Shown here: one piece after another, positions 54,270-63,755 of the stretch
How the letters are laid out: each line of letters opens with the position of its first letter
How positions within the stretch are numbered: the stretch's first letter is position 1
NCBI GenBank assembly: GCA_050633645.1
Contig: JBOEGX010000001.1
Coordinates: forward strand, 558,001 to 622,000
Direction: 5' to 3'
Length of the DNA: 64,000 nt
From: UBA1672 sp050633645
GTDB taxonomy: Bacteria; Pseudomonadota; Alphaproteobacteria; Micavibrionales; Micavibrionaceae
Notes under the pieces: model-generated
Told to the model about the DNA's origin: nothing
Databases searched by the model: none
The model's input: the letters and a program-made list of their open reading frames with translations, nothing else
Position numbers and translations under genes: made by a program

Positions 54270-55874
54270 ATGACCGATAAAGTAATTAACGACCCCAATG
54301 CAGTTAAAGTAAAGCGCGCCCTTATTTCTGTTTCAGATAAGACGGGCATCGCCCATTTCGCGAGCAAGCTTCAAGAGCACGGCGTTGAAATCCTTTCAAC
54401 GGGCGGCACGGCAAAGGCATTGGCCGCAGCGGGCATAGAGGTCACAGAGGTTTCCGATCATACGGGTTTTCCAGAAATCATGGAGGGGCGCGTTAAAACC
54501 CTTCATCCAAAGGTTCATGGCGGCATTCTAGCCAAGCGCAGCAATGAAGACCATGTTAAGGCGATGGCGGATAATGACATTGCCCCCATTGATATGGTGA
54601 TTATCAATCTCTACCCCTTCGTTGAGACAATCAATAGCGGAGCGCCGCATAATGAATGCATTGAAAATATAGATATTGGCGGGCCTGCGATGATCCGAGC
54701 AGCGGCGAAGAACCATAAATATGTGTCCATTGTTACCGATCCGCAAGATTACGAAAATGTTTTAAGCGATATGAAAGCTAATGATGGGGGCGTTACATTT
54801 AAAACACGTCAACGCCTTGCATTTACGGCATTTTCAATGACCGCAACCTATGATTCCAGTATTTCTGGATGGTTAGCGGGTGAAATGTCAGAGACAGCGC
54901 CACGTCGAATAAGCTTTTCTGGTACGCTAAAACAAAAACTTCGCTATGGCGAAAATCCGCACCAAAATGCCGCGCTCTACCTTATTGATGATCATTTGCG
55001 CCCTGGAGCGGCGCGCGCGACGCAGGTACAAGGCAAGGAGCTTTCTTATAACAATCTTAATGATACTGACGCCGCGTTTGAGCTTGTATCCGAATTTGAA
55101 GAGCCTGCCGTAGCCATTATCAAACACGCCAATCCATGCGGGGTGGCGAGTGCATCAAAAATTTTAGATGCCTATAAACGTGCGCTTCTTTGTGATCAAA
55201 CCAGTGCGTTTGGCGGAATTATCGCGCTAAACCGTCCTTTAACCGCTGATGTTGCCAAGGCAATTATAGAGCGTTTTGTTGAGGTCATTATTGCACCATC
55301 CATCGAAAGTGATGCCATGGATGTGGTTGCCGCGAAGAAGAACATCCGCGTTCTAACGACTGGAACGATGCCTGATATAACCGAGCCACGCCGCACTGTG
55401 TCACGTATTGCGGGTGGGTTGTTGGTGCAGGACGCCGATACCCTCCTCCTTAATGATGATGAAATGAAGGTAGTGACAGATCGTGAGCCAACCGCGCAGG
55501 AAATGAAAGACATGATGTTTGCTTTCCGCGTGGCAAAGCATGTTAAATCTAACGCTATTGTCTATGCCAAAGACGGCGCAACCGTTGGAATTGGCGCAGG
55601 ACAGATGAGCCGTATCGATTCGTCGCGTATCGCCGCATGGAAGGCCGAAGAAGCCGCCAAGGAAGCAGGATGGGATGAGCCCCTCACCCGTGGTTCTGTC
55701 GTGGCGTCTGATGCATTCTTCCCCTTTGCCGATGGGTTAATCGCCGCCGCAGATGCGGGCGTGACCGCCGTAATACAGCCTGGTGGCTCTATCCGTGATC
55801 AAGAGGTTATTGACGCCGCGAATGAGCGCGGATTGGCGATGATCTTCACGGGGATGCGCCACTTCAGGCATTAG
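54270..55874 (+). CDS. purH: Bifunctional AICAR transformylase/IMP cyclohydrolase
   Basis: A 534-residue enzyme for the last two steps of IMP synthesis. The N-terminal cyclohydrolase domain (about 10-200) has ALISVSDKTGIAHFASKLQE, STGGTAKALAAAGI and GRVKTLHPKVHGGIL. The C-terminal transformylase part has LRYGENPHQNAALY, the catalytic KHANPCGVAS, TSAFGGIIALN and the C-terminal SDAFFPFADG...RHFRH ending. Full length. It is separated from cheR by 95 bases and likely has its own promoter. Confidence 0.98.
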   Translation: MTDKVINDPNAVKVKRALISVSDKTGIAHFASKLQEHGVEILSTGGTAKALAAAGIEVTEVSDHTGFPEIMEGRVKTLHPKVHGGILAKRSNEDHVKAMADNDIAPIDMVIINLYPFVETINSGAPHNECIENIDIGGPAMIRAAAKNHKYVSIVTDPQDYENVLSDMKANDGGVTFKTRQRLAFTAFSMTATYDSSISGWLAGEMSETAPRRISFSGTLKQKLRYGENPHQNAALYLIDDHLRPGAARATQVQGKELSYNNLNDTDAAFELVSEFEEPAVAIIKHANPCGVASASKILDAYKRALLCDQTSAFGGIIALNRPLTADVAKAIIERFVEVIIAPSIESDAMDVVAAKKNIRVLTTGTMPDITEPRRTVSRIAGGLLVQDADTLLLNDDEMKVVTDREPTAQEMKDMMFAFRVAKHVKSNAIVYAKDGATVGIGAGQMSRIDSSRIAAWKAEEAAKEAGWDEPLTRGSVVASDAFFPFADGLIAAADAGVTAVIQPGGSIRDQEVIDAANERGLAMIFTGMRHFRH

Positions 55875-55974
55875 AATGATGTCATAATGTAAAAAAAGCT
55901 TGCATAACGGCTCCCCCATCACCTATACTTCGGTTAAGACTACTATTGCGATAAGTAGATAAGGCGCGGAAAAC

Positions 55975-55987
55975 GTGCTATAATTAG
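55975..55987 (+). promoter_or_regulatory. Extended -10 promoter-like element upstream of the 56 kb locus
   Basis: GTGCTATAATTAG contains a perfect TATAAT preceded by TGC, an extended -10. The matching position upstream of the 59962 gene reads GTGCTATAAGTAG, 12 of 13 bases identical. No good -35 hexamer is seen here. It lies 25 bases before the leader ORF start. Confidence 0.5.
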
Positions 55988-56011
55988 GTGATAATAAGAG
56001 GGAAAGCAGCA

Positions 56012-56092
56012 ATGAAAAGCTATCCAATATATAATTCAAAACGCCACCAATCGGCCTTTATTTGCGTTATTAACACGCTAGGAGGTGCGTAA
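56012..56092 (+). CDS. Short leader ORF (26 codons) coupled to the downstream membrane protein
   Basis: The frame reads MKSYPIYNSKRHQSAFICVI followed by six more residues, then TAA. An AGAGGG ribosome binding site lies about 9 bases before the ATG. The stop codon TAA overlaps the next gene's ATG by one base (taATG), and the leader's own last codons contain AGGAGG, the ribosome binding site of that next gene. This layout suggests translational coupling or a leader peptide; no family is known and it may not be a functional protein. Confidence 0.5.
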   Translation: MKSYPIYNSKRHQSAFICVINTLGGA

Positions 56093-56805
56093 TGGCTATT
56101 CCAGCTTTCATATGGGGTGCAACCAAATTAACTGCACTGTTCTACGGTGCAAGTGCGCTTGACGATAACTTTGCTAGCGGCAATGTAAAAAAAGCAGGTA
56201 AATGGGGGCTTTCAGAAGGTTTCGGATCTGTTGCAGGATGGCTCGGATTTGAGCGCTCCAAACCCGATGCCACGGGGGTGCAAATCAACGGCATGCCTGG
56301 CAGTGCATCTGGCAATGGTGGGGCAAACACACAATTCAATCAATCTTCTACGAATAAGCCCTCGGGTAATAATGCAACGCTTGACACCACCACGGGTGAG
56401 GTGAAGCTGGATGGATCTGGTCATTTAAGTCAGGCCTTTGAAAAGTTCAAAGATGGTGACATCATGGGCGCGGGGATGTCTTTACTTAACTCCCTAACAT
56501 CAGATAAAAATGGTGAGCGCGACTTCTTCAACATGAAAACAATGACGATGGCCACGACTTTATTTGGTGGCTTGTTCGCCGCGAAAAATATGCTTGGTGG
56601 AAAAGGTCCAAATTCTGGGGCAATGGCTCCCCTGCTGCTCATCGCAACGGTAATCGGAGGGGTGGTTCTTGGCGGTGGTAAGCTTATGGATATGATGGAC
56701 GAAGCACCAACCCATGATAATCTTTCCAATGATAGAGATATAAATGTAAATGACACCGACCAACAACAACCACGATATCAGTCAATCGAAGAATTGACGA
56801 TGTAA
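56092..56805 (+). CDS. Membrane protein of unknown function, first gene of accessory locus
   Basis: A 237-residue protein. It starts with a hydrophobic segment (IPAFIWGATKLTALFYGASA), followed by a Gly/Ser/Asn-rich polar region (about 65-110), then two membrane helices near 150-168 (MATTLFGGLFAAKNML) and 178-198 (MAPLLLIATVIGGVVLGGGK), and a polar acidic tail. An optimal AGGAGG ribosome binding site supports the start. No known family. The paired-helix hairpin resembles the C-terminal region of the 59962 protein in layout, suggesting they act together in a membrane. Confidence 0.75.
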   Translation: MAIPAFIWGATKLTALFYGASALDDNFASGNVKKAGKWGLSEGFGSVAGWLGFERSKPDATGVQINGMPGSASGNGGANTQFNQSSTNKPSGNNATLDTTTGEVKLDGSGHLSQAFEKFKDGDIMGAGMSLLNSLTSDKNGERDFFNMKTMTMATTLFGGLFAAKNMLGGKGPNSGAMAPLLLIATVIGGVVLGGGKLMDMMDEAPTHDNLSNDRDINVNDTDQQQPRYQSIEELTM

Positions 56806-56836
56806 CGGTTGGGTGTAGCGAATTAGGGTGAATGAT

Positions 56837-59800
56837 ATGAGTGATGATAACAATACTCTAGTATTTCCAGTTAGTGACGATGGGGAGCCAAGTATTGATG
56901 CTGTGAAAGTCGCAGATGGACTTGCCTCAAAAAATAAATTAACGGATAATGATGCGGTTAAAGCAACATGGAACACCACAAAGAAAGCTTTCGAACTCTC
57001 TGGTCGTGGTATGGCAGGGCTATGGAATCACACTATTGGCTTGGTTGCTAACCCCGTTGCAAACTATGTAAGGCATATTCCTTACTTTGCGCGCATTGGT
57101 ACACCAACGTTTTTTAGTGAACGCGGAACGCACAGATGGCAAAGGCATTTTTCTGGAATTTTTCATTCTAAATATGATGCAATGAAAAGCAATAATGCCA
57201 ATAATTTTCTGATGAATCTTGACGAAAGTTACGCGGTATCAGGGAATTACATTCCTATTGAACAAAAGTCTGCAAAAACGATAATACAAGATTTAAAGGC
57301 TAGTATTGATTTGCAGCGATCATCTAAAAACGACGAAGGCATTAAGCTAACCCTTTTGGATAAAGCTGAAGAAATTGATTCCATTCTGAAAATATTAGAT
57401 GATACGGATTCCTTGAAATTGGTATCAACTCGTTCAAAAACGTTTAAAGACCAAATCACAAGACTTTCCGAAAAAACCTTAATGGGTGAAGAAATTCCCG
57501 TAAACATGCCAAGCCTCCTTTCAGCTAGCAGGGATAACATTGATCAGGCCTTGTTAAGCGCATTACAATCACCTCAGATTTCTCAAGAAACTAAATCAAG
57601 CCTAGAACTTTTCCAAAACGAACTTGCCTCCAGATTCGATACGCTATTGTCTGCAATAAATGATGGTGACGCCTTATCGACCAACAATGCCCTCACAAAA
57701 ATCCAAGATATTCTGGGGGATGATGCCACCAATCTTGTAACGCAAGCGGTTGATTTTGTTCGAAATCGAGCGACCGACGTACTTAATGGCATTAACCTCG
57801 AAGATCTTGATACTCCTGTCGATTCCAAGCTATCATCATATGAAAGCTTAACAAGCAATATTAAAGCCGCGCGCAGAACTGCTAATTTATTAAATAACAA
57901 TATCCAAAACATGCAGAAAACGGGTAGCTATGTCGCTAAAAAAGCGGCAAAAGATGGCGAGAAGTTTGTAGAGCGCTTTGATGGAGTGGTGAGCGACCTT
58001 GAAAACAACGTTGAAAAATTGCCAAAACAACAATCAAAAACGGATATTAAAAGCTTATGGTTAGAGACACGACAAAATATTCACAATAAAAGCGTTAATG
58101 AGCTAAAGTCATCTTTATCTATTTTGTCACAAGAATTAGCAAAGAGCACGGGCACGATAGGACACAACACAACAAGCCCACTTGGCATATCATCTCAGGG
58201 GAAATTAGAAAGCATAATGGAATCATTAGGCGCACTTGAGAATGATCTAAACGGAAAGGATGGGCTCTCGCAAAAAATAGCAAATGAACACACTTATGTT
58301 TCTCGCACAATTCATCCTCTTAAAAATATATTTACGCGCAGAGACAACTGGACTGCTACGAAAGAGTTTGGTCTAGGGCGTGTAGAAAAACCAATCACTT
58401 TAGGCAATGGATTTTCCCTTTATAGACGTCGACAAGAAGAAAATAGACAAATGCGTGTTGTTCCGCAAGGTGGAAACAAGGTTAGAAAGCACGGTTACAG
58501 TAAAAATATTCAGGCTGCATGGGGAATGGCAGACAGTGTGGAGTACATGCAGCGCCGTAATGAGGTTCGAAAAATCATAAAAAACGGTGTCTATACTATG
58601 ATTTCCGATAATTCTAAAGATGAACTCATGCACAACCTTAAAATGCTTTTGTTCACATATGGAGCATCGAATGAAGAAACACAGCGAGGAGCGCAAGGTC
58701 GTGGCCAAGGTATTCCAAGTGAAATGCGTAAAACTTTACTCGAGGGCCTTAGTGATAGAAAAGGTGTTGAGAAACTTATACGTGATGCCAAGCAAGAAAT
58801 GCACGCAGCAAATATTGAGAATGGTGTAATTGCTAAAGGAACCCCATTTCATTATGAAGAAATGAGTGATGAAATGTACGATGATTTCAAATCTGAAATC
58901 GAGGAAATGTCTCATGTTCTTGAATTTATGTATGAAGCTCAACAGCTTGATGTCGCCGTACGTAGAAGGGTTGAACTCTATAATGAATACAGCTTTAATT
59001 ATTACAGGGAATTCAGTAACGATAAGGAATCTGATGCCTCTGTTGTAAACGATAGCAAGAAAGATTATAAGCGTGCAAAAAAGGCTTACAACAAGCTTAG
59101 AAAACAATATGGTGATCAAGACGATACAAACCCATATATTGTTGAGGCTGCTAAAAATTTAAAACAAGCCCACGAGTCATATCAAATAGCCTCTCAAGCA
59201 ACTTGGTCACAATACGAGCTCAATACAAGAATAATTGAAGGTCGGATAAAACGCCCATTTCGTGAAATGCTTGATAAAAAAATAATGATAGGACTTCCTG
59301 TTGTGATTTGGAATGGTTTAAAAATGGGTACTGTAGCTGGGGTTGCTGCCCTTTCCTTGAGTGCATCCAATATAGATGTAAATTTCGGTGGGATTTTCGA
59401 TGGTGATAATCAGGTTACCTCTCAACCTGCGGTTCAATATCAGTTTTCAAATGGCCAACAAGTTGCGCCAGCCCCTAATAACGGTGGAAACACTCCTGGA
59501 AACCTGCCTTCATTCAGCAATCCATCCAATGGCACGACAACGACGACACAACCAAACAGTACAAATACGCAGCCTGTGACGCCGCAATTCCAGCGATATA
59601 ACCATAATAACACCACGCCCAACCAACAGCCTCCAACCACGCCGAACGCTCTTCCTACATTTGACCCAAGTGCGTCTATTGATTTGGAAAAGATTCAAAA
59701 CAAGGATGGCGATAAAGTTTTTGTGGCCTTTGATCAAGCAACCCATAACTTGCAAATGGATGGAGAAACCATTGCATCTTATGAAGGCTTTGACGAAGAT

Positions 59801-59839
59801 TACGGCCTAGATAACGAAAATGATCACAGCGTTGGTTAA
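56837..59839 (+). CDS. Very large coiled-coil membrane protein of unknown function
   Basis: A 1000-residue protein starting at the ATG at 56837 (AGGGTG upstream; a GTG at 56828 overlaps that site). Residues about 100-480 and 640-810 are predicted largely helical or coiled coil (KASIDLQRSSKNDEGIKLTL, YKRAKKAYNKLRKQYGDQ). One strongly hydrophobic segment lies near 816-838 (GLPVVIWNGLKMGTVAGVAA). After it comes a Pro/Asn/Gln/Thr-rich region (about 855-945) and an acidic end. With no signal peptide, the bulk is likely cytoplasmic with a C-terminal periplasmic tail. No domain recognised. Confidence 0.75.
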   Translation: MSDDNNTLVFPVSDDGEPSIDAVKVADGLASKNKLTDNDAVKATWNTTKKAFELSGRGMAGLWNHTIGLVANPVANYVRHIPYFARIGTPTFFSERGTHRWQRHFSGIFHSKYDAMKSNNANNFLMNLDESYAVSGNYIPIEQKSAKTIIQDLKASIDLQRSSKNDEGIKLTLLDKAEEIDSILKILDDTDSLKLVSTRSKTFKDQITRLSEKTLMGEEIPVNMPSLLSASRDNIDQALLSALQSPQISQETKSSLELFQNELASRFDTLLSAINDGDALSTNNALTKIQDILGDDATNLVTQAVDFVRNRATDVLNGINLEDLDTPVDSKLSSYESLTSNIKAARRTANLLNNNIQNMQKTGSYVAKKAAKDGEKFVERFDGVVSDLENNVEKLPKQQSKTDIKSLWLETRQNIHNKSVNELKSSLSILSQELAKSTGTIGHNTTSPLGISSQGKLESIMESLGALENDLNGKDGLSQKIANEHTYVSRTIHPLKNIFTRRDNWTATKEFGLGRVEKPITLGNGFSLYRRRQEENRQMRVVPQGGNKVRKHGYSKNIQAAWGMADSVEYMQRRNEVRKIIKNGVYTMISDNSKDELMHNLKMLLFTYGASNEETQRGAQGRGQGIPSEMRKTLLEGLSDRKGVEKLIRDAKQEMHAANIENGVIAKGTPFHYEEMSDEMYDDFKSEIEEMSHVLEFMYEAQQLDVAVRRRVELYNEYSFNYYREFSNDKESDASVVNDSKKDYKRAKKAYNKLRKQYGDQDDTNPYIVEAAKNLKQAHESYQIASQATWSQYELNTRIIEGRIKRPFREMLDKKIMIGLPVVIWNGLKMGTVAGVAALSLSASNIDVNFGGIFDGDNQVTSQPAVQYQFSNGQQVAPAPNNGGNTPGNLPSFSNPSNGTTTTTQPNSTNTQPVTPQFQRYNHNNTTPNQQPPTTPNALPTFDPSASIDLEKIQNKDGDKVFVAFDQATHNLQMDGETIASYEGFDEDYGLDNENDHSVG

Positions 59840-59854
59840 TACATCATCAATTAT

Positions 59855-59884
59855 TTGATTTTATGCTCTCATCTGTGCTATAAG
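59855..59884 (+). promoter_or_regulatory. Sigma-70-like promoter upstream of the 59962 gene
   Basis: A -35-like TTGATT (59855-59860) is followed after 18 bases by TATAAG (59879-59884) within GTGCTATAAGTAG, almost the same extended -10 as at 55975-55987. It lies in the 122-base gap before the large gene, so that gene may be transcribed independently. Confidence 0.5.
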
Positions 59885-59961
59885 TAGACATATAAAAGAA
59901 TAAAAGGATTGTCACATAGCGGTTTGAACAATCCAAGTTTAAAAATTGAGGGATGATAAAA

Positions 59962-62900
59962 GTGTCAAATTACGTAAAAATCAATAATAATCTTGTAACA
60001 TATAGCGAGTATAAGCCCGACTATAAAGATGCCAATAGCTTGACCATGGCGGACACTTTATTGCTCCTTAATTTAAATACTGATATTGTTGATCTTTCAG
60101 AAGAAGCCGAAGACGCATTCATTGAAATTAATGAAGACCTTCAAAATGAAAACGCACGTGCATTGAGCACCGTCAATGCATTTCATATAGCAGCAACGGC
60201 ACGCATTAATGAAAGGCTGGCTGAGCTGAACGCTAATAACGCAGCCGCCTCTGTCATCGCCGACTGGACTGCTCTAGGGCAGCAGCTGGACGCCGCAACG
60301 CGGGATATGATTCAAACAATCACATCGGATAAAACAAATCTTAATGATGATTTCAAAAAAAGAAATGCCGCGTTATTCGAACGAGATGGTATTTCTTCAT
60401 CTGCGGATAGTGTTCATGAGAGCCTTCAAGACATGCGCGATGATAACAATGACAATGACAAAGGTCGTGCGGCAGCTATTTTAATGGATCAGGCGGCGCG
60501 CATTAATCAATTTGGTCATGACAATGTAAAGGCCATTAACGACACGAATTCTCAGGCACATTTGATTATGGATCAAATGAAAGCCGCGATGGATGCAGGA
60601 AAACCGCTTATCGTTGCCCCATCAATGAGTCTTCGTGGTGATGTCCAGCTTTCCGAACCTGAAATGCCCGACAGCTTTGACCATGCAAAGATGATTTTTT
60701 CTCAACAATCTAATCATACATCTCGTTATTTTGGGCAAATTACGGCCTATTACACCGCGTCAGAAAGAGAGCTTACAGGCTGGCACAATGATATAACAAA
60801 TGAGTTGACTATTAAACTGAACAGCTCCGCCATATCTGATGAGGATAAAGACAAGTACAGAACCATCAAAGACCAAATTGATGATAGTTATGACGAGGCA
60901 TTACAGGAAATTAAGGATAAACGTCAGGAATTTGACGATAAGCACACAGAATTGACTGCTAGAATAGAAAACATAAAGAATGATATTCAAAGTAATCCAA
61001 ACGCTTCGCCCGATACGTATAAAAGTATGTTGGATATGCAGCACGGATATGTTAACGCGTTCCTTGGTGAGCAAGTTGATTTGCCGAAAACCTTTATTCC
61101 CGAAATGAATAAAAACATTATCGGACCATATCGTCGTGACATTACCAATGTAACGCCTGCGGATAATGCTTATGCATTGCATGGAGCTGTGGCGCCACCT
61201 CCTCCACCGCCTGTTATTCCAACAGCGCCAACAACAGCGCCAACTGATCAAACCACTGCGCTTGCCGCGTTTAATGCTGAAAAAATGCATCTTGGCAACA
61301 TGCAGGGTGATATCGAAAAATCCTATAGTGACCTACGCACGCGTGTTGCAAACGAGGCTAAAGCCCTTAATGCGGAATTAGATTCCAGAATAAATTTGGC
61401 GGGCATAAGCCCGGAAGAAAAGGCACGATTTGAAAAAATAAAAGCCAATCTTGCAAAAAGCGTAGAAGAAATTAATGACGCCATTGATGAAAAAAGCACG
61501 GCCTACGGAAAAGAGAAGGCTGATCTTACTGCTCAAACGAGCACAACGCTACAGAACCTCAACAGTACTACCTTGACGGCCTCCACATATGCAAAACTTG
61601 TTAGCGATCAACATAATCGCGTTGTTGATTTTTTAAATACTCAACATGGTGTTCCTGCCGCTATTGAAGCTAATTTAGCGACCAATATCGTCGCGGCATA
61701 TACCAATGATATTGCAAGCGCGGATAATGGGACGGCCACGCCTGATGACCCTCATAGTTTGGGAACAATCGCAGCCGTTGTGCCCCCTGCTACGGCGCCA
61801 GTGAGTGCAGCGGCAGGTGGGACGACGCCTGCTGTTACGGGTACAATACCGCCCACTACTTCGACGACGACTACAACGACTACAACCGTTGCGTCTACTG
61901 ACCCTGCGGTGAATGATGCACGGACAGAGGCGATGAAGTATCGCGAAGACGTCATGGAACAATATGTGGATTTGCAAAAACGTTTGGATAGCTTGAAAAA
62001 GATTGAAACGACCATACGTGAAGATTCTATGCCACGTGCAGAAAGACAGCATGAAGCAGTTGATTCAACACATACCGAAGAAGGTCTTGCGAAGTTCAAA
62101 TGTTACCACGAAGAATTGCAAAATGAAATTAAGATGCTTGAGGCGGCGAAGGGCAACCCCGTATGGAAGCAAGCTGGCGAGCTTAGCAAAAAAATCAATG
62201 AATCAACCAATGCGGCGGAAATCACGGCATTGGGCGCGCAGTTAAAACCATATGCCACAAGCACGAAGAATTTGACCGAAAGCGCAATCGCACAGAATGA
62301 CGCCTTTATTGATAAATATGATGGCGACCGGTTTGTCGATTACTATATGGGTGGCGAAGCACGTGGTGATGAAGGCCTGGTTGCATTGAGCGGTGGGCGC
62401 TATGGCGCCGGAAACCAGATCTTTGGTTCAGATGGACCTGGCGTACAAAGCTATGGCGGCGGCCTTGTTGATGGCGCTGTTGGTACGGTGCAATCATGGG
62501 CTTCTGGTTATGGTAAATTGAAGCGTGATGCGGGCCGTTATGGCACGCAAGGCGAGCAAAACACACTGAATTGGATTGAAAATGGTGCGTTTGCATTGGG
62601 GTCATTATGGGCATTAAAGCACGGCATGAACATGGCAGGCATTGATAATAAATTGCTTCGTGGTGCCGTCATGGTTGGAGTTATTGGATTTTTCATACAC
62701 CGTACAGGGAAAACCGGTCAAGAAATGCATGATTACGGCAAGGTTAGAAATGCAATGCAGAGCGAGGGCTATGGCCGTAACCTTCCAACAAACCTCTCGG
62801 ATGCAACCCCGAAAGATCTCGAAGAAACAGCGCAAGAGCTTGCAGATGCGACGGGCAAGAGCAAAGCTGAGATTGATGAAATGGTCAAGGATGTTCAGGA

Positions 62901-63114
62901 AACCATGGAAAATTCCGGAAATGAATTTGCACAATCTGAAAAAGGTGAAATTCCAAAAGGCGCAGACAACAATGAAGAATCGAGCCCTGTTTCGCAAGGT
63001 GGCGCAAGCTTGGCCAAAGAACTTGCTGATACGAAGAAAGTGGTTGACCCATCAAATGGCGCAGATGCGGCGAATGATGACCCTACTCTGAATGCTGGTA
63101 TGAAAGCATCTTAA
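59962..63114 (+). CDS. Very large repeat-containing coiled-coil membrane protein of unknown function
   Basis: About 1050 residues from a GTG at 59962, chosen because a GAGGG site lies 9 bases upstream; an ATG at 59953 directly abuts that site. Two copies of a roughly 195-residue helical unit are visible (60684-61190 and 61273-61755), each ending in a Pro/Ala/Thr-rich linker; a weaker third copy may precede them. A Thr run (near 635-648) is followed by more coiled coil, a Gly-rich stretch and a two-helix hydrophobic hairpin near 876-920 (GAFALGSLWALKHGM; LLRGAVMVGVIGFFIH). The tail is acidic. No known family. Confidence 0.75.
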   Translation: MSNYVKINNNLVTYSEYKPDYKDANSLTMADTLLLLNLNTDIVDLSEEAEDAFIEINEDLQNENARALSTVNAFHIAATARINERLAELNANNAAASVIADWTALGQQLDAATRDMIQTITSDKTNLNDDFKKRNAALFERDGISSSADSVHESLQDMRDDNNDNDKGRAAAILMDQAARINQFGHDNVKAINDTNSQAHLIMDQMKAAMDAGKPLIVAPSMSLRGDVQLSEPEMPDSFDHAKMIFSQQSNHTSRYFGQITAYYTASERELTGWHNDITNELTIKLNSSAISDEDKDKYRTIKDQIDDSYDEALQEIKDKRQEFDDKHTELTARIENIKNDIQSNPNASPDTYKSMLDMQHGYVNAFLGEQVDLPKTFIPEMNKNIIGPYRRDITNVTPADNAYALHGAVAPPPPPPVIPTAPTTAPTDQTTALAAFNAEKMHLGNMQGDIEKSYSDLRTRVANEAKALNAELDSRINLAGISPEEKARFEKIKANLAKSVEEINDAIDEKSTAYGKEKADLTAQTSTTLQNLNSTTLTASTYAKLVSDQHNRVVDFLNTQHGVPAAIEANLATNIVAAYTNDIASADNGTATPDDPHSLGTIAAVVPPATAPVSAAAGGTTPAVTGTIPPTTSTTTTTTTTVASTDPAVNDARTEAMKYREDVMEQYVDLQKRLDSLKKIETTIREDSMPRAERQHEAVDSTHTEEGLAKFKCYHEELQNEIKMLEAAKGNPVWKQAGELSKKINESTNAAEITALGAQLKPYATSTKNLTESAIAQNDAFIDKYDGDRFVDYYMGGEARGDEGLVALSGGRYGAGNQIFGSDGPGVQSYGGGLVDGAVGTVQSWASGYGKLKRDAGRYGTQGEQNTLNWIENGAFALGSLWALKHGMNMAGIDNKLLRGAVMVGVIGFFIHRTGKTGQEMHDYGKVRNAMQSEGYGRNLPTNLSDATPKDLEETAQELADATGKSKAEIDEMVKDVQETMENSGNEFAQSEKGEIPKGADNNEESSPVSQGGASLAKELADTKKVVDPSNGADAANDDPTLNAGMKAS

Positions 63115-63236
63115 TAGATGGACGAGTTATCTCTTTTTAAAAACGTCAAGTAATGTTATGATTTTGTTAAGTAAATGCGGATAGGATGGGCGTGAATGTT
63201 CAATCACCCGCCATTTCAGGCAGAGCTTAATATATT

Positions 63237-63686
63237 ATGTCCGACGATGATTTTGATGATTATGACAGATTAGCACCAGAAGAGGTGAAGCGCTCTTCTG
63301 CCCCTCCCCCGAAGCTGGGCGGGTTTGGTGCAGGTAGCGGACGGACGTCTCTTTTTTCCTCTCCCAAAGATTTTGATATTTATTGTGATCGCGGCAAGGG
63401 CATTAACTATATTTTCCATCAATGCGAGTTGAACTATACCATTGATCATCTTGAGTATGATCATGACACACAACGCATTACAGTTTTTTCTAATGATGGG
63501 CAGAGCCTTGATCTGGGCGCAAAAATTCAATGGCTCGTGCGGCCATATATCGCAAAAAACCAACATATATTTGTGATTAGAACCCAAAAAGGCGAAGTTG
63601 TTGACGGTGTTCAGGTCTATCTAAAAGTGAAAGATCCTGAAATCACCAGAGATATGGAAGATAATACCGAAAAAACTTTGAATTAA
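63237..63686 (+). CDS. Small protein of unknown function, tandem paralogue 1
   Basis: A 149-residue soluble protein with an acidic start (MSDDDFDDYDRLAPEEVKRS), a Gly/Ser/Pro-rich linker (about 20-42) and a beta-rich domain (about 45-135). The stretch LEYDHDTQRITVFSNDGQSL followed by DLGAKI is echoed in the next gene. No known domain, signal peptide or membrane helix. It follows the large repeat protein by 122 bases. Confidence 0.7.
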   Translation: MSDDDFDDYDRLAPEEVKRSSAPPPKLGGFGAGSGRTSLFSSPKDFDIYCDRGKGINYIFHQCELNYTIDHLEYDHDTQRITVFSNDGQSLDLGAKIQWLVRPYIAKNQHIFVIRTQKGEVVDGVQVYLKVKDPEITRDMEDNTEKTLN

Positions 63687-63755
63687 TGCAAAAAAATTCG
63701 GGCTTTTTGTGAAATGATTTGTTAGAATAAGTTTAAGTAAGAAAGACTAAACGGG

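Noticed and set aside
61855..61905. Short ACG/ACT tandem repeat suggestive of a microsatellite or CRISPR-like repeat
   Set aside because: It encodes a threonine-rich linker within a long open frame; there are no spacer-separated direct repeats.
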